A stretch of DNA of 64,000 nucleotides from Halobacillus dabanensis (lineage in GTDB: Bacteria > Bacillota > Bacilli > Bacillales > Halobacillaceae): positions 1-64,000 of the forward strand of contig NZ_FOSB01000001.1 in NCBI RefSeq assembly GCF_900114165.1. Reading direction: 5' to 3'. Positions within the stretch are counted from its first letter, which is position 1. Every line of letters begins with the position of its first letter. Positions 27,952-37,432 of this stretch are shown here, in pieces. The notes under the pieces are model-generated. The model did no database searches and was not told the DNA's origin. It worked only from the letters and a program-made list of their open reading frames with translations. A program made the position numbers and the translations under genes.

Positions 27952-29247
27952 ATGACAACTTACCATTTCATTGGTATCAAAGGAACAGGAATGAGTTCGC
28001 TTGCCCAGATTCTTCATGATTCTGGTGAGAAAGTTCAAGGATCAGATGTTGATAAACGTTTTTTTACCCAAGATGTTTTAGAAGCTAAAAATATAAAAAT
28101 TTTGCCTTTTTCCAAGGAAAACATTACAGAAGGTTTGACGATTATCGCAGGAAATGCTTTCAGTGATGACCATGAGGAAATCAAAGAAGCTAAAGAGAAG
28201 GGACTTCCCTATTATCGTTATCATGAATTTCTTGGCGAATGGTTGCAAAAATACACAAGTATTGCAGTCACAGGTGCTCATGGTAAGACCTCGACTACAG
28301 GATTGTTAGCACATGTTCTTTCAGAAAATTATCCAACATCATACTTAATAGGTGATGGCACAGGTAAAGGACATGAGGAAAGTCAATACTTTGCTTTTGA
28401 AGCTTGTGAGTACCGTCGCCATTTTCTTTCTTATGAACCTGATTATGCGATTATGACCAATATCGACTTTGATCATCCTGATTACTTTAGTAGCATTGAT
28501 GACGTCTTTCAGGCATTTCAACAAATGGCGAAGCAAGTTAAAAAAGGGATTATCGCCTGTGGGGATGACGAACATTTACAGCATATTCAAGCAAATGTCC
28601 CTGTCTTATATTATGGGCTGTCTGATACGAATGATTTTCAGGCACAAAACATACAAGAAACAAACGAAGGAACTACCTTTGATGTGTTCGTCCGTAATAA
28701 TTATTATGATTCGTTCATGATTCCTCAATTCGGAAACCATACGGTATTGAACGCTTTAAGTGTTATTGCTCTTTGCCACTATGAAAATATGCAACCGGAA
28801 GAGATTAAGAAGCTTTCCACATTCAAAGGTGTCAAACGCAGGTTCACGGAAAAACATTGGAAAGATCAAGTTTTAGTCGATGATTATGCCCATCATCCAA
28901 TTGAGATCACTGCAACAATTGATACCGCACGTAAGAAGTATAGCGACCGGCCGGTTATAGCAATTTTCCAGCCTCATACATTTACGAGAACTAAAACGTT
29001 CCTGCATGAATTCGCTGAGAGTTTGAAAGAGGCAGATGAGGTTTACCTTTGTGACATTTTCGGTTCAGCACGAGAAAATGAAGGGAAATTAACAATTGAC
29101 CACCTTCAAGAATTAATCCCTGATTCAAAGGTATTGCAACTGGAGGATACACAACAACTGGATTCTCATGAGAATGGTGTTCTTTTATTTATGGGAGCAG
29201 GAGATATCCAAAAGTTTCAGGAGGCATATGAAAAACATAGCCTTTAA
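27952..29247 (+). CDS. murC: UDP-N-acetylmuramate--L-alanine ligase MurC
   Basis: The product is 431 aa. The N-terminal UDP-MurNAc-binding Rossmann motif is [16 protein letters not shown]. The ATP loop is [12 protein letters not shown] (about residue 105). The central domain has [11 protein letters not shown], and the Mur ligase C-terminal domain carries [11 protein letters not shown]. It adds L-Ala to UDP-MurNAc, the first peptide step of peptidoglycan synthesis. The ATG at 27952 has GGAGGT 8 bases upstream; a TTG two codons earlier is ignored. Confidence 0.96.
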   Translation: MTTYHFIGIKGTGMSSLAQILHDSGEKVQGSDVDKRFFTQDVLEAKNIKILPFSKENITEGLTIIAGNAFSDDHEEIKEAKEKGLPYYRYHEFLGEWLQKYTSIAVTGAHGKTSTTGLLAHVLSENYPTSYLIGDGTGKGHEESQYFAFEACEYRRHFLSYEPDYAIMTNIDFDHPDYFSSIDDVFQAFQQMAKQVKKGIIACGDDEHLQHIQANVPVLYYGLSDTNDFQAQNIQETNEGTTFDVFVRNNYYDSFMIPQFGNHTVLNALSVIALCHYENMQPEEIKKLSTFKGVKRRFTEKHWKDQVLVDDYAHHPIEITATIDTARKKYSDRPVIAIFQPHTFTRTKTFLHEFAESLKEADEVYLCDIFGSARENEGKLTIDHLQELIPDSKVLQLEDTQQLDSHENGVLLFMGAGDIQKFQEAYEKHSL

Positions 29248-29250
29248 AGG

Positions 29251-29290
29251 AAACATGCGGCTTTTATAATGGGAAGCCGCATGTTTTATT
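29251..29290 (+). terminator. murC terminator
   Basis: AAACATGCGGCTT pairs with AAGCCGCATGTTT, with a T-rich tail. Confidence 0.8.
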
Positions 29291-29370
29291 ATTTGGCTAC
29301 AGAAATTAGTCAGATGAAAAAGGGTTTTAAGGATTGAATGGCGAATAAGTCCATTTATAGTAACCTTCAT

Positions 29371-29396
29371 GTTTAGAAAGGGATAAATTAGGGTAT
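29371..29396 (+). promoter_or_regulatory. sigma-B-type promoter of ytxGH
   Basis: GTTTAG at 29371-29376, a 14-bp spacer and GGGTAT at 29391-29396 match the sigma-B consensus (GTTTAA, 13-15 bp, GGGWAW). In B. subtilis the ytxGHJ operon is sigma-B controlled, so position and family agree. Confidence 0.75.
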
Positions 29397-29440
29397 AAAC
29401 TAAACTGTGTTGATTACATACGAAGGAGTGTGCAGGGGGA

Positions 29441-29860
29441 ATGATTATTATTCTGTACATTGCTGCATTAATCGCAGCAGTGGCTTTTGCTGTTCTCGTC
29501 ATTTTCTTGGCTAGAACACTGACGGCTGTACGCCGTACTATGAACAATGTTGCTGACACACTTGAAGGTGTTGAAAAGCAGATGGAAGGAATCACATTAG
29601 AAACAACGGAACTCTTGAATAAAACAAATAAACTTGCCGAAGATGTCGGTCAAAAATCAGAGAAGCTTAACACTCTAGTTGATGGAGTGAAAGGCATTGG
29701 CGACACTGTTCAAGAGTTCAATCAATCCATCCGTTCCGTATCAAGAGGATTGACTCAATCAGCTAATGATAATACTGATACGGCGGCACAAGCCATGAAG
29801 TGGGGCCAAGTGGCCATCAATTTATGGAAAAGGGCTAAAAAAGAAGATATTAAATCTTAA
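29441..29860 (+). CDS. ytxG: DUF948 general stress protein (YtxG)
   Basis: The product is 139 aa. A single N-terminal membrane helix (residues 2-22, IIILYIAALIAAVAFAVLVI) is followed by a long amphipathic coiled-coil-like region with heptads of Leu, Val and Thr. This is the DUF948 layout. It is probably a membrane-anchored scaffold made under general stress; its biochemical role is unknown. It lies 45 bases after a sigma-B-type promoter and 14 bases before ytxH. Confidence 0.85.
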   Translation: MIIILYIAALIAAVAFAVLVIFLARTLTAVRRTMNNVADTLEGVEKQMEGITLETTELLNKTNKLAEDVGQKSEKLNTLVDGVKGIGDTVQEFNQSIRSVSRGLTQSANDNTDTAAQAMKWGQVAINLWKRAKKEDIKS

Positions 29861-29874
29861 GGAGGAATTTTTTT

Positions 29875-30303
29875 ATGAGTCAACAAACCAATGGACAAAA
29901 CAATGGAAATGGAAAAGATTTCGTATTAGGTTCCTTGATCGGTGGCCTGGTCGGGGCAGCTGTAGCTTTATTGTTCGCTCCAAAATCTGGACGAGAGCTA
30001 CGAGAGAACATCAACACAAGCTCAAGCGAATGGAGAGAGCGTGCTGGTGAATGGAAAGACGTGGCTTATGAAAAGAGTGGAGAGTGGAAGAATCGTGCTG
30101 TTGAATCCTCCTCTCAACTTTCTAAGAATGTTTCAGAGAAGTCACAAGAGCTTAGTGGAAGAGTGAAGGATAAAGTGAAGAACTTCCGCACAAGTGATGA
30201 GGATGAAGCTGAAAAGGCTGCACAAGAGGTAGCAGAAGCTATTGAAGAGGCTGCCCAGGAGCTTGAAAAGCAACAGGATTCAACGACATCATCTAATCTA
30301 TAA
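29875..30303 (+). CDS. ytxH: YtxH-family general stress protein
   Basis: The product is 142 aa with the YtxH signature LGSLIGGLVGAAVALLFAPKSGRELRE near residues 18-45, cut by family convention into a glycine-zipper-like membrane segment and the APKSG motif. A hydrophilic helical tail ends in a Glu/Ala-rich stretch. AAGGAGGA precedes the ATG. It is in the sigma-B-type operon with ytxG. The usual third gene, ytxJ, is 470 bases further on, behind a terminator and repeats. The molecular role is unknown. Confidence 0.87.
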   Translation: MSQQTNGQNNGNGKDFVLGSLIGGLVGAAVALLFAPKSGRELRENINTSSSEWRERAGEWKDVAYEKSGEWKNRAVESSSQLSKNVSEKSQELSGRVKDKVKNFRTSDEDEAEKAAQEVAEAIEEAAQELEKQQDSTTSSNL

Positions 30304-30309
30304 TTATTG

Positions 30310-30344
30310 AAGATGGAGGTTGTTCTCAGCCTCCATCTTTTTGT
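30310..30344 (+). terminator. ytxGH terminator
   Basis: AAGATGGAGG pairs with CCTCCATCTT and a T-run follows. It separates ytxH from the repeats and ytxJ. Confidence 0.8.
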
Positions 30345-30356
30345 TCTTGTCTTTAA

Positions 30357-30648
30357 CTTGTCAGGGGTGACCAAGGCGCTTGTGCTTTTATTATATTCCA
30401 GCTCCAGCGCCTCCCCCCTCGAGGTCTTAAGTCAATCCTCACTGTGACAAAGGGCGTCACGACGAGTCTTGTCTTAAGCTTGTCGGGGGTGACCAAGGCG
30501 CATGCGCTTTTATTATTATCCAGCTCCAGCGCCTCCCCCCTCGAGGTCTTAAGTCAATTCTCTCTGTGACAAAGGGCGTCACGACGAGTCTTGTCTTAAG
30601 CTTGTCGGGGGTGACCAAGGCGCATGCGCTTTTTTATTATCCAGCTAC
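30357..30648. repeat. 122-bp tandem repeat, 2.4 copies
   Basis: Copies start at 30357, 30479 and 30601, exactly 122 bases apart; the third is cut at about 30648. Each has CTTGTCgGGGGTGACCAAGG, a 10-bp palindrome GCGCATGCGC in copies 2 and 3, CAGCTCCAGCGCC, the CCCTCGAGG run and AAAGGGCGTCACGACGAGTC. No ORF spans it. The short, sharply bounded and nearly identical copies suggest recent duplication of a non-coding element between ytxH and ytxJ. Confidence 0.85.
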
Positions 30649-30751
30649 AGCCCCCCAGCCACTCGCGACATAAGCATTCCATCTTACGAAAGGGAGGATC
30701 ACCTTTCGCCAGCCGTTTTGCATATGTGAGTCGTGTCTCCCAGGGGGCTGG
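30645..30751. repeat. intergenic repeat family B, copy 2
   Basis: It shares AGCCACTCGC, CCAGCCGTTTTG, TATG and CGTGTCT with 14963-15051. The ends, CAGCCCCC and GGGGGCTG, can pair, so the whole unit could fold as one long stem-loop. It abuts the truncated third copy of the 122-bp repeat and lies just ahead of the ytxJ ribosome binding site. Confidence 0.55.
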
Positions 30752-30777
30752 CATTTTTATTATTAGGAGGGTCTGTT

Positions 30778-31095
30778 TTGAAACCAGAACTAATTAAAAC
30801 GGAAGAAGAGTTTATTCAAATAATAGAGACACATAAAGAATTCTTTTTGTTAAAACATAGTTTGACATGCCCGATAAGTGCATCAGCTTTACAACAATAT
30901 AATCATTTCGTGGAGCAAACAGAACTTCCTTGTTTCGTTCTCAATGTTCAGGAGGCAAGAGGTGTATCCAACCAAATTGCAGAACAAACAGGTATCCGTC
31001 ATGAATCACCACAAGTAATACAATTTGTAGAGGGAGAGGCCATTTGGCATGACAGCCATAGTGCGATTACAGCTGATCGTTTGAAAAGTTTGTGA
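30778..31095 (+). CDS. ytxJ: YtxJ, monothiol bacilliredoxin-like protein
   Basis: The product is 105 aa with a thioredoxin-like fold and a single-Cys CPIS active site (KHSLTCPISASAL). The family is linked to the bacillithiol system. The start is TTG at 30778, with AGGAGG 7 bases upstream; the longer ORF begins inside the repeat and is not credible. In B. subtilis ytxJ follows ytxH directly. Here repeats of about 420 bases separate them, so it may have its own promoter or read through. Confidence 0.82.
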   Translation: MKPELIKTEEEFIQIIETHKEFFLLKHSLTCPISASALQQYNHFVEQTELPCFVLNVQEARGVSNQIAEQTGIRHESPQVIQFVEGEAIWHDSHSAITADRLKSL

Positions 31096-31106
31096 AAGGC
31101 AATCGG

Positions 31107-31133
31107 GACTTGCTCACTTGGGCAAGTCTCTTT
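31107..31133 (+). terminator. weak terminator after ytxJ
   Basis: The 7-bp stem GACTTGC / GCAAGTC is followed by TCTTT. Confidence 0.45.
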
Positions 31134-31239
31134 AACTATCCGGAAAGAAATAATCGTAGCTAACGGAGGGATTATTATATCCCACTTCTTCTTTAAGAGG
31201 GGAGAATTTTTAAAAATTTCATGAAATCCTTTTCTAGGG

Positions 31240-31268
31240 GTGACAACATTCGAAATATTAGCTATAAT
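31240..31268 (+). promoter_or_regulatory. sigma-A-type promoter of aroA
   Basis: GTGACA, a 17-bp spacer and TATAAT at 31263-31268, about 65 bases before the gene. Confidence 0.6.
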
Positions 31269-31331
31269 TGTCCCTAATTATCTATATAATTTTATCTAAT
31301 TCATCAAAATTCTTTGCAGGGGGACGAATAA

Positions 31332-32390
31332 ATGAGTAATCAAAAGCTTGACCAGTTGCGTAGCCAATTAGATGATGTTAATTTACAGCTTTTAAGTTTA
31401 ATCAATGAACGCGGTGATCTGGTAAAGGAAATTGGACAAATCAAAGAACAACAAGGGATGAATCGTTTTGATCCTGTACGAGAAAGAGCGATGTTAGACC
31501 AGTTGTCTCAACATAATGACGGACCATTTGAGGACTCTACAGTCGTTCACTTATTCAAAGAAATTTTCAAAGCAGCTCTGGAGCTCCAAGAAGACGATCA
31601 TAGAAAAGCTCTGCTTGTATCCAGAAAGAAAAAACCTCAAGATACAGTGGTTGAAATCAAAGGAGAAAGAGTCGGTGAGGGGAAACCTTCGTTTGTTATG
31701 GGGCCATGTTCCGTTGAAAGTTACGAACAGGTTTCTACTGTTGCAAAAGCAGTAAAAGATCAGGGAATCAAGCTTCTTCGCGGAGGCGCGTTCAAACCAA
31801 GAACTTCCCCCTATGATTTCCAAGGATTAGGGATTGAAGGACTGAAAATGCTTAGACAAGCTGCAGATGAACAAGACCTTGCTGTAGTAAGTGAAATTGT
31901 TAACCCTGCGGATTTAGAAGAGGCATTGGAATACCTTGATGTCATCCAAATTGGCGCACGTAACATGCAGAACTTTGAACTTCTAAAAGCAGTCGGTTCT
32001 GTTAATAAACCTGTATTATTGAAACGTGGGATGTCTGCTACTATAGCTGAGTTCATTAATGCAGCAGAATATATTATCTCCAGAGGTAATGAGAACATCA
32101 TCCTTTGTGAACGTGGTATTCGCACATATGAAAAAGCGACAAGAAACACATTAGATATCTCAGCTGTTCCTATCCTTAAGCAAGAAACTCACTTGCCGGT
32201 CATGGTGGATGTTACTCACTCTACAGGACGACGTGATTTGCTATTACCAGCTGCAAAAGCGGCACTCGCCATTGGGGCAGACGGCGTTATGGCCGAAGTG
32301 CATCCAGACCCTGCTGTTGCATTATCAGACTCTGCTCAGCAAATGGATATTCCGACTTTCCATTCATTCATGGAGGAACTAAATAAATAA
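31332..32390 (+). CDS. aroA: chorismate mutase / DAHP synthase bifunctional enzyme
   Basis: The product is 352 aa. Residues 1-90 are an AroQ-type chorismate mutase ([20 protein letters not shown], then a helix with FDPVRE). Residues about 115-350 are a type I-beta DAHP synthase with [35 protein letters not shown] and [11 protein letters not shown]. It makes DAHP from PEP and erythrose 4-phosphate, the first step of aromatic amino acid synthesis. The mutase domain gives feedback control by chorismate and prephenate. It lies next to ccpA, as in B. subtilis. Confidence 0.95.
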   Translation: MSNQKLDQLRSQLDDVNLQLLSLINERGDLVKEIGQIKEQQGMNRFDPVRERAMLDQLSQHNDGPFEDSTVVHLFKEIFKAALELQEDDHRKALLVSRKKKPQDTVVEIKGERVGEGKPSFVMGPCSVESYEQVSTVAKAVKDQGIKLLRGGAFKPRTSPYDFQGLGIEGLKMLRQAADEQDLAVVSEIVNPADLEEALEYLDVIQIGARNMQNFELLKAVGSVNKPVLLKRGMSATIAEFINAAEYIISRGNENIILCERGIRTYEKATRNTLDISAVPILKQETHLPVMVDVTHSTGRRDLLLPAAKAALAIGADGVMAEVHPDPAVALSDSAQQMDIPTFHSFMEELNK

Positions 32391-32398
32391 AGCATTGG

Positions 32399-32433
32399 AA
32401 GTTAGGTTAGTTTTCTAGCCTAACTTTTTTTTT
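32399..32433 (+). terminator. aroA terminator
   Basis: AAGTTAGG pairs with CCTAACTT (extended by wobble pairs in the loop), followed by nine T's. The next 270 bases, up to the ccpA promoter, show no gene. Confidence 0.85.
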
Positions 32434-32703
32434 GAGGTTATGCTATCTTTCCTATAAGCCAAAAAGAATTGCTTCACCTTTTTGGTTTAGGTATGTTGTT
32501 GGAAGTTTGCCCTTTTCCCCTAAAGGAAAGTTACAATAGGGAGATCCTGTATATTCTACTCGCACTCTAATGTGACATTATTTATTTCTGGTTTCTTTGA
32601 ATAAAGTCTCGAAGTGGTTTTAGCGTAGAAAATTAAATTGTCAGGAGAAAAAAAGAATGGTTTTATATAAATGTGATTATTGAGGAAAACTATGTTTATC
32701 CTT

Positions 32704-32731
32704 TTGCAGGGAAAGAGCTTTCCGTTATAAT
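32704..32731 (+). promoter_or_regulatory. sigma-A-type promoter of ccpA
   Basis: TTGCAG, a 16-bp spacer and a perfect TATAAT at 32726-32731, giving a leader of about 110 bases before ccpA. Confidence 0.6.
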
Positions 32732-32849
32732 GGTTAGGGTGTAACGAAAAAATAGAAATAGGACGATTTATTGCGCAGGAGAGCGATGTATCGTATGATT
32801 ATTCTATTGAAATAAATTGTGCGATTGATTCGATGAAGGAGGATATAAA

Positions 32850-33848
32850 ATGAATGTAACAATATATGATGTGGCTAGAGAAGCCAATGTGTCAATGGCT
32901 ACGGTTTCACGTGTGGTCAATGGCAACCCGAACGTTAAACCAGCTACACGTAAAAAGGTGCACGATGCTATTGAACGATTGGGATATCGCCCAAATGCAG
33001 TCGCTCGCGGATTGGCCAGTAAAAAAACCACCACAGTAGGAGTCATCATCCCTGATATCTCCAGTATTTTCTTTGCTGAACTGGCTCGGGGAATTGAAGA
33101 TATTGCTACTATGTATAATTACAATATTATTTTAAGTAACTCAGATCAGAATAAAGATAAAGAACTTCACTTGATTAATGCCATGCTAGGAAAACAGGTG
33201 GATGGTTTGATTTTCATGGGAGGTAATATCACGGAAGATCACATTCGTGAATTTAAGACTTCTTCTGTACCGATAGCTCTGGCAGCTACTGTAGATGAAA
33301 CAAAAGAAACGCCTTCAGTGAATATCAATTATGAAGAAGCTGCGTATGATGCAACCAAATTGCTCTTAGAGAATAATCAAAACCTTGCATTTGTGTCAGG
33401 TCCGGAAGACACTATCATTAACACAGAGAAGCTTAACGGGTATAAAAGAGCGATGGAAGAACAAGGGAAAGATTCTCCAGAGCAATGGATTGTCACAGGA
33501 GATTACTCCTATGATTCAGGCTTAGAAGCTCTTGATCAGATTCTAGAAATGGAAGAACAGCCGACAGCTATTTTCGTTTCTTCTGATGAAATGGCCTTAG
33601 GAGTCATCCATGGTGCCCAGGACCGAGGAATTCGCGTTCCAGAAGACCTGGAAGTATTCGGTTTTGACAATACTCGCCTTGCTACAATGGTCCGCCCTAC
33701 CCTATCCACTGTCGTACAACCGATGTATGATATTGGAGCTGTTGCCATGCGTCTATTAACTAAGTTCATGAACAAAGAGGAAGTGGAAGAGCCAAACGTG
33801 ATTCTCCCCCACAGAATTATTGAAAGAAACTCAACTCAGCAAAAATAG
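32850..33848 (+). CDS. ccpA: catabolite control protein CcpA
   Basis: The product is 332 aa, a LacI/GalR-family regulator. The N-terminal HTH and hinge helix are typical: [20 protein letters not shown], then [14 protein letters not shown]. The effector and co-repressor domain includes the DGLIFMGGN and FGFDNTRLA regions. CcpA binds cre sites with HPr-Ser-P to control carbon use. Its position between aroA and motPS/acuC matches B. subtilis and separates it from other LacI paralogues. AAGGAGG precedes the ATG. It may be cotranscribed with motPS. Confidence 0.95.
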   Translation: MNVTIYDVAREANVSMATVSRVVNGNPNVKPATRKKVHDAIERLGYRPNAVARGLASKKTTTVGVIIPDISSIFFAELARGIEDIATMYNYNIILSNSDQNKDKELHLINAMLGKQVDGLIFMGGNITEDHIREFKTSSVPIALAATVDETKETPSVNINYEEAAYDATKLLLENNQNLAFVSGPEDTIINTEKLNGYKRAMEEQGKDSPEQWIVTGDYSYDSGLEALDQILEMEEQPTAIFVSSDEMALGVIHGAQDRGIRVPEDLEVFGFDNTRLATMVRPTLSTVVQPMYDIGAVAMRLLTKFMNKEEVEEPNVILPHRIIERNSTQQK

Positions 33849-33899
33849 TACCGATATATGTACTATAAGGTACTTGTAAGAAACTGAGGAGAGAGTAGA

Positions 33900-34721
33900 A
33901 TGACCAAAAAAGATTTATTGACCCCTATCGGAATAACCATAGGTTTTGCCATGGTCATGTTTGGTATTATGGCAAATGCAGGGTTTGGAGGCTTTACGTC
34001 CTTCATTCAGGTTTCTTCGATTTTCATTGTTCTCGGAGGCCTTGTTGCAGCTTTATTAGTCAACTTTAATTTTAGTGAGGTAAAGCTGACATTTCGGGTT
34101 ACAAAAGAAGCATTCAAGACAAATGATTTGAATTTGAGTGAATTGATTGCTCTTTTTGTTAAACTTTCAGAAAGGGCTAGAAGAGAAGGGCTCTTAGCTC
34201 TAGAAGCGGAACTTGATGAAGTAGAGGACCCTTTTATCAAAAAGGGAATACTTCTAGCAGTGGATGGAATTGAACCTGAGGTTATCAATGACATAATGAA
34301 AGCGGAAATCGTTGCTATAGAAGAACGGCATCAGAGGGGACGAGCCATCATTGAAAAGGCGGGAGAGTACGCACCTGCCTGGGGAATGATTGGTACTCTT
34401 ATCGGCCTCGTGCTCATGCTTCAAAGTTTATCCAATCCGGAGACCTTAGGCCCTCAAATGGCAGTAGCATTATTGACAACTTTCTACGGTACTTTATTAG
34501 CAAACCTGGTTTTTATCCCAATGGCAGGAAAACTTGAGAATAAGACCTATCATGAAATTTTTATTAAACAAGTGATTATAGAAGGTGTCATTGGTGTTCA
34601 ATCTGGTCAAAACCCTAGAATTCTAGAAGAAAAACTAGGGGCTTTCTTGTCAGACAATGATAAGATGGCCGATGAGGAAGAGCAGGAGGATTCATTAGGA
34701 GAAGCGGCTAATGAAGCTTAG
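33900..34721 (+). CDS. motP: flagellar stator protein MotP
   Basis: The product is 273 aa, of the MotA/TolQ/ExbB family. Two N-terminal membrane helices (about residues 8-28 and 35-58) are followed by a large cytoplasmic loop with charged residues for FliG contact, then two C-terminal helices with GEYAPAWGMIGTLIGLVLML and VALLTTFYGTLLANLVFIP. Paired with MotS downstream (11-bp overlap), it forms the Na+-type stator known from ccpA-linked motPS loci. AGGAGAG precedes the start. Confidence 0.92.
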   Translation: MTKKDLLTPIGITIGFAMVMFGIMANAGFGGFTSFIQVSSIFIVLGGLVAALLVNFNFSEVKLTFRVTKEAFKTNDLNLSELIALFVKLSERARREGLLALEAELDEVEDPFIKKGILLAVDGIEPEVINDIMKAEIVAIEERHQRGRAIIEKAGEYAPAWGMIGTLIGLVLMLQSLSNPETLGPQMAVALLTTFYGTLLANLVFIPMAGKLENKTYHEIFIKQVIIEGVIGVQSGQNPRILEEKLGAFLSDNDKMADEEEQEDSLGEAANEA

Positions 34722-35502
34722 ACCTAGGAAAAAAAGTCAAAAAGGTGCTCCTAAATGGATGACTACCTATGCCGATATGATTACATTGGTACTGGTGTTT
34801 TTTATCCTATTATTTTCTATGTCCCAAATTAATCTCGTTAAATTCGAAGCAATTGCAGAATCATTTCGAAATCGGATGATTTTTGATTTTTATCCTTCTG
34901 CCGTTGAAAGTGATTATCCAACAGAGCAAACTAAGATCCAGGAAAATGGGGAGAAGAATAATGAGTTTGAAACACCCACAGATAATCCGGACAATATTGC
35001 TACGAATGAAGAGCTGAAGGAAAAAGAAGAAGATCTTGAAAAGCTTAAAGAGGAAATTGATAATTACTTAGAGGAAAACGAACTGAGTGATATTATTTCT
35101 GCAACTCAATCGGACCGAGGGGTTGTCCTGGTGCTTGAAGAGCAATTGTTATTTGAGACGAGTCGCGCAGAAATTTTAGACGGTGCGAAGCCTTTCTTAT
35201 CTAAAGTTGGGACATTGCTAGAAAATATTCCGAACTTTGTTAAGGTAGAAGGACATACAGATAACAGGCAAATCTCTACATATCGATATCCTTCAAATTG
35301 GGAATTATCAGGTGCAAGGGCCAGTAGTGTTATCCGCTATTTGACCGATAATACCGATGGTTTGGATCCAAAACGATTTACGGCTGTCGCCTATGGGGAA
35401 ACAAGGCCTGTCGCTCCTAACGACTCGGAAGAAAATTGGAGTAAGAATCGGAGAGTTGAGATTGTTATATTAGACCCAGAGTATGAAGGGACTCCATCAT
35501 AA
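34711..35502 (+). CDS. motS: flagellar stator protein MotS
   Basis: The product is 263 aa. One membrane helix carries the ion-binding Asp in TTYADMITLVLVFFILLFSM. A Glu/Asp/Lys-rich linker (about residues 70-125) follows. A C-terminal OmpA/MotB peptidoglycan-binding domain has VEGHTDNRQ, NWELSGARA and KNRRVEI. The ccpA-linked position, and the Val in the helix after the Asp, where H+-type MotB has Leu, point to a sodium-driven motor. This fits a salt-loving host. Confidence 0.92.
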   Translation: MKLRPRKKSQKGAPKWMTTYADMITLVLVFFILLFSMSQINLVKFEAIAESFRNRMIFDFYPSAVESDYPTEQTKIQENGEKNNEFETPTDNPDNIATNEELKEKEEDLEKLKEEIDNYLEENELSDIISATQSDRGVVLVLEEQLLFETSRAEILDGAKPFLSKVGTLLENIPNFVKVEGHTDNRQISTYRYPSNWELSGARASSVIRYLTDNTDGLDPKRFTAVAYGETRPVAPNDSEENWSKNRRVEIVILDPEYEGTPS

Positions 35503-35530
35503 AAGCCACTACGCTATGTAGTGGCTTTTT
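35501..35530. terminator. motPS terminator
   Basis: AAAAGCCACTAC pairs with GTAGTGGCTTTT, with T's following. It starts at the motS stop codon and faces convergent acuC. Confidence 0.85.
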
Positions 35531-35610
35531 AATTTCTAAAAGTATGGGGAACATTTATCATATTCATTTTTTGAAGTAGGTAAACATGACGAGCAAAAGA
35601 ATTGTAAGTG

Positions 35611-36783
35611 TTACAGAGAATTAAACTTTTTCTGATTATAAATCAATTGCAAAGACTTATCCAAAAGTTTCTTATTTTTTTCTGTGATCTCTGCTCTGCG
35701 TGGAATAGGTTTGCAGGCATTTGCTGGGTCATGCCAAGTGGTCGATAATGGAACAGGTGAGTTCTTTTGCCATTTTTGGATCCATTCTACAGGCAAATCC
35801 CCTTTAAATGGTATATTTTCGTTCATAATTTTCCATATTTGAGCCCACGCTCGAGGAACGACTCGCCATATGTCGTAACCTCCGCCGCCTAAGGCGATCC
35901 ACTTGCCATCACAATATTGGTGAGCTAGCTCATGGGCCAACTTAGGTATTTCCTCATAAATTTTCATTGTTGAACACAAATGTGTAAGTGGATCTAGAAA
36001 ATGAGCGTCTGCCCCGTTTTGTGTAATGATGACATCCGGGCGAAAGAAATCTACAATCTCTCTGAAAGCGGATTCATAAACCTCTAAAAAAGAATCATCT
36101 TCCGTAAAAGCATCAATAGGTAAGTTGAAGGAGTATCCATATCCTTCTTTTAAACCACGCTCATTTACATTACCTGTGCCTGGGAACAAGTATCTACCTG
36201 TTTCATGTATAGAGAATGTGCATACATTGGGGTCGTCATAAAATGCCCATTGTACCCCATCTCCATGGTGAGCGTCTGTGTCGACATAAAGTACTTTGTA
36301 ATCATACTTCTTCCTGATGTATTTAATACCGACAGCTCCATCATTGTATATGCAGAAACCAGAGGCTTTCCTTTCAAAGCCATGATGAAGTCCGCCTCCA
36401 ATGTTTAATGCATGCTTGACTCGTCCTTCTAATACCGAATCAATTGCAGATAGAGTACCGCCTACTAACAGCTGAGAAGCCTCGTGCATCCCTTGGAACA
36501 TTGGCGTATCCTCTGTTCCAATACCATACTCAAGCCCTTGCTCCTCGCTCAATTCACCTTTCCCGGCTTTTTTTACAGCGTTAATATAGGAAATGCTATG
36601 TGCCAATGACAATTCTTCTTCTGTAGCTAAACGAGGAGAAATGAGTTCTTTGTCTGATAGCTTTCCTGTCGCCTCAAGTAATTCCTTTGTCATTACAACC
36701 CTCATTTGGTTGAAAGGGTGGTCTTCCCGGAATCGATAATTTGTAAAATCATTGGAATACACAAAACCTGAATGGCAATTCAT
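35611..36783 (-). CDS. acuC: acetoin utilization protein AcuC (deacetylase)
   Basis: The product is 390 aa, of the class I histone deacetylase family: GGGLHHGFERKASGFCIYND (active-site His pair region), DTDAHHGDGVQ (zinc Asp/His) and late WIALGGGGYD. In B. subtilis AcuC deacetylates acetyl-CoA synthetase and reactivates it. The start at 36783 makes an ATGA overlap with the acuB stop and gives the expected N-terminus; an ATG at 36810 would extend into acuB. It is the last gene of acuABC. Confidence 0.94.
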   Translation of the reverse strand: MNCHSGFVYSNDFTNYRFREDHPFNQMRVVMTKELLEATGKLSDKELISPRLATEEELSLAHSISYINAVKKAGKGELSEEQGLEYGIGTEDTPMFQGMHEASQLLVGGTLSAIDSVLEGRVKHALNIGGGLHHGFERKASGFCIYNDGAVGIKYIRKKYDYKVLYVDTDAHHGDGVQWAFYDDPNVCTFSIHETGRYLFPGTGNVNERGLKEGYGYSFNLPIDAFTEDDSFLEVYESAFREIVDFFRPDVIITQNGADAHFLDPLTHLCSTMKIYEEIPKLAHELAHQYCDGKWIALGGGGYDIWRVVPRAWAQIWKIMNENIPFKGDLPVEWIQKWQKNSPVPLSTTWHDPANACKPIPRRAEITEKNKKLLDKSLQLIYNQKKFNSL

Positions 36784-37427
36784 GATAGTATCCCTGGCAT
36801 CTTTGGCCATAATACTTCATAGCCTTCTGATTTTAAATCTTCGATGGTTGGAATCGGGTTCATGGTTTGAATGCGTACAACAATGACTTTATATTTTGGA
36901 TCCGGCTTATAGGGGTAGATGAGCACAGAGCTTATATTGACTTTTCTTTTACCAAATACTTGGGTGACTTGAGGGAGAATACCAGGGCGGTTGATAACTT
37001 TCACTTCTATTTGAGAGCTTTGGACATGTGTTCCTGTGAGCTGTATTAATGTATACAACATGTCTTTTTCCGTAATGATACCTACTAATTTTTCGTCTCT
37101 TGTAACAGGGACACATGCAAATTCTTGCTCATAAAAAATGGAGGCAACTTCCTCAACAAAATCCAAGGGATGAACCGTAGTTACAGGGGTTGTCATGATG
37201 GATTTAATAGGATTCTTCAGTTCCTTTCGCTCTGTATCTTTTTCAAATACAGATGGGCTTGCATCTCTGACATCACGATCGGAAACTATGCCGATCACCT
37301 GGTTGCTATCATTAATAATAGGAATGTGGCGAATATGATGCTCCTGAAGGAGTTTAAGTGCTGTTTCGATTGTATCTACAGGAGAGAGTGTGATGACTCT
37401 TTCTTTCATAATCTCTTCCACTAACAT
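36780..37427 (-). CDS. acuB: acetoin utilization protein AcuB (CBS-ACT)
   Basis: The product is 215 aa. Two CBS domains (MKERVITLSPVDTIETALKL and the IKSIMTTPVTTVHPLDFVEE repeat) are followed by an ACT-like domain (about residues 140-205, KVINRPGILPQVTQVF). This is a probable adenylate-nucleotide sensor with no known enzyme activity, encoded between acuA and acuC as in B. subtilis. It starts 5 bases after the acuA stop. Confidence 0.93.
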   Translation of the reverse strand: MLVEEIMKERVITLSPVDTIETALKLLQEHHIRHIPIINDSNQVIGIVSDRDVRDASPSVFEKDTERKELKNPIKSIMTTPVTTVHPLDFVEEVASIFYEQEFACVPVTRDEKLVGIITEKDMLYTLIQLTGTHVQSSQIEVKVINRPGILPQVTQVFGKRKVNISSVLIYPYKPDPKYKVIVVRIQTMNPIPTIEDLKSEGYEVLWPKMPGILS

Positions 37428-37432
37428 ATCAA

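Noticed and set aside
30357-30751. Possible CRISPR array from repeated units
   Set aside because: The unit is 122 bp, tandem without unique spacers, and no cas genes are near.
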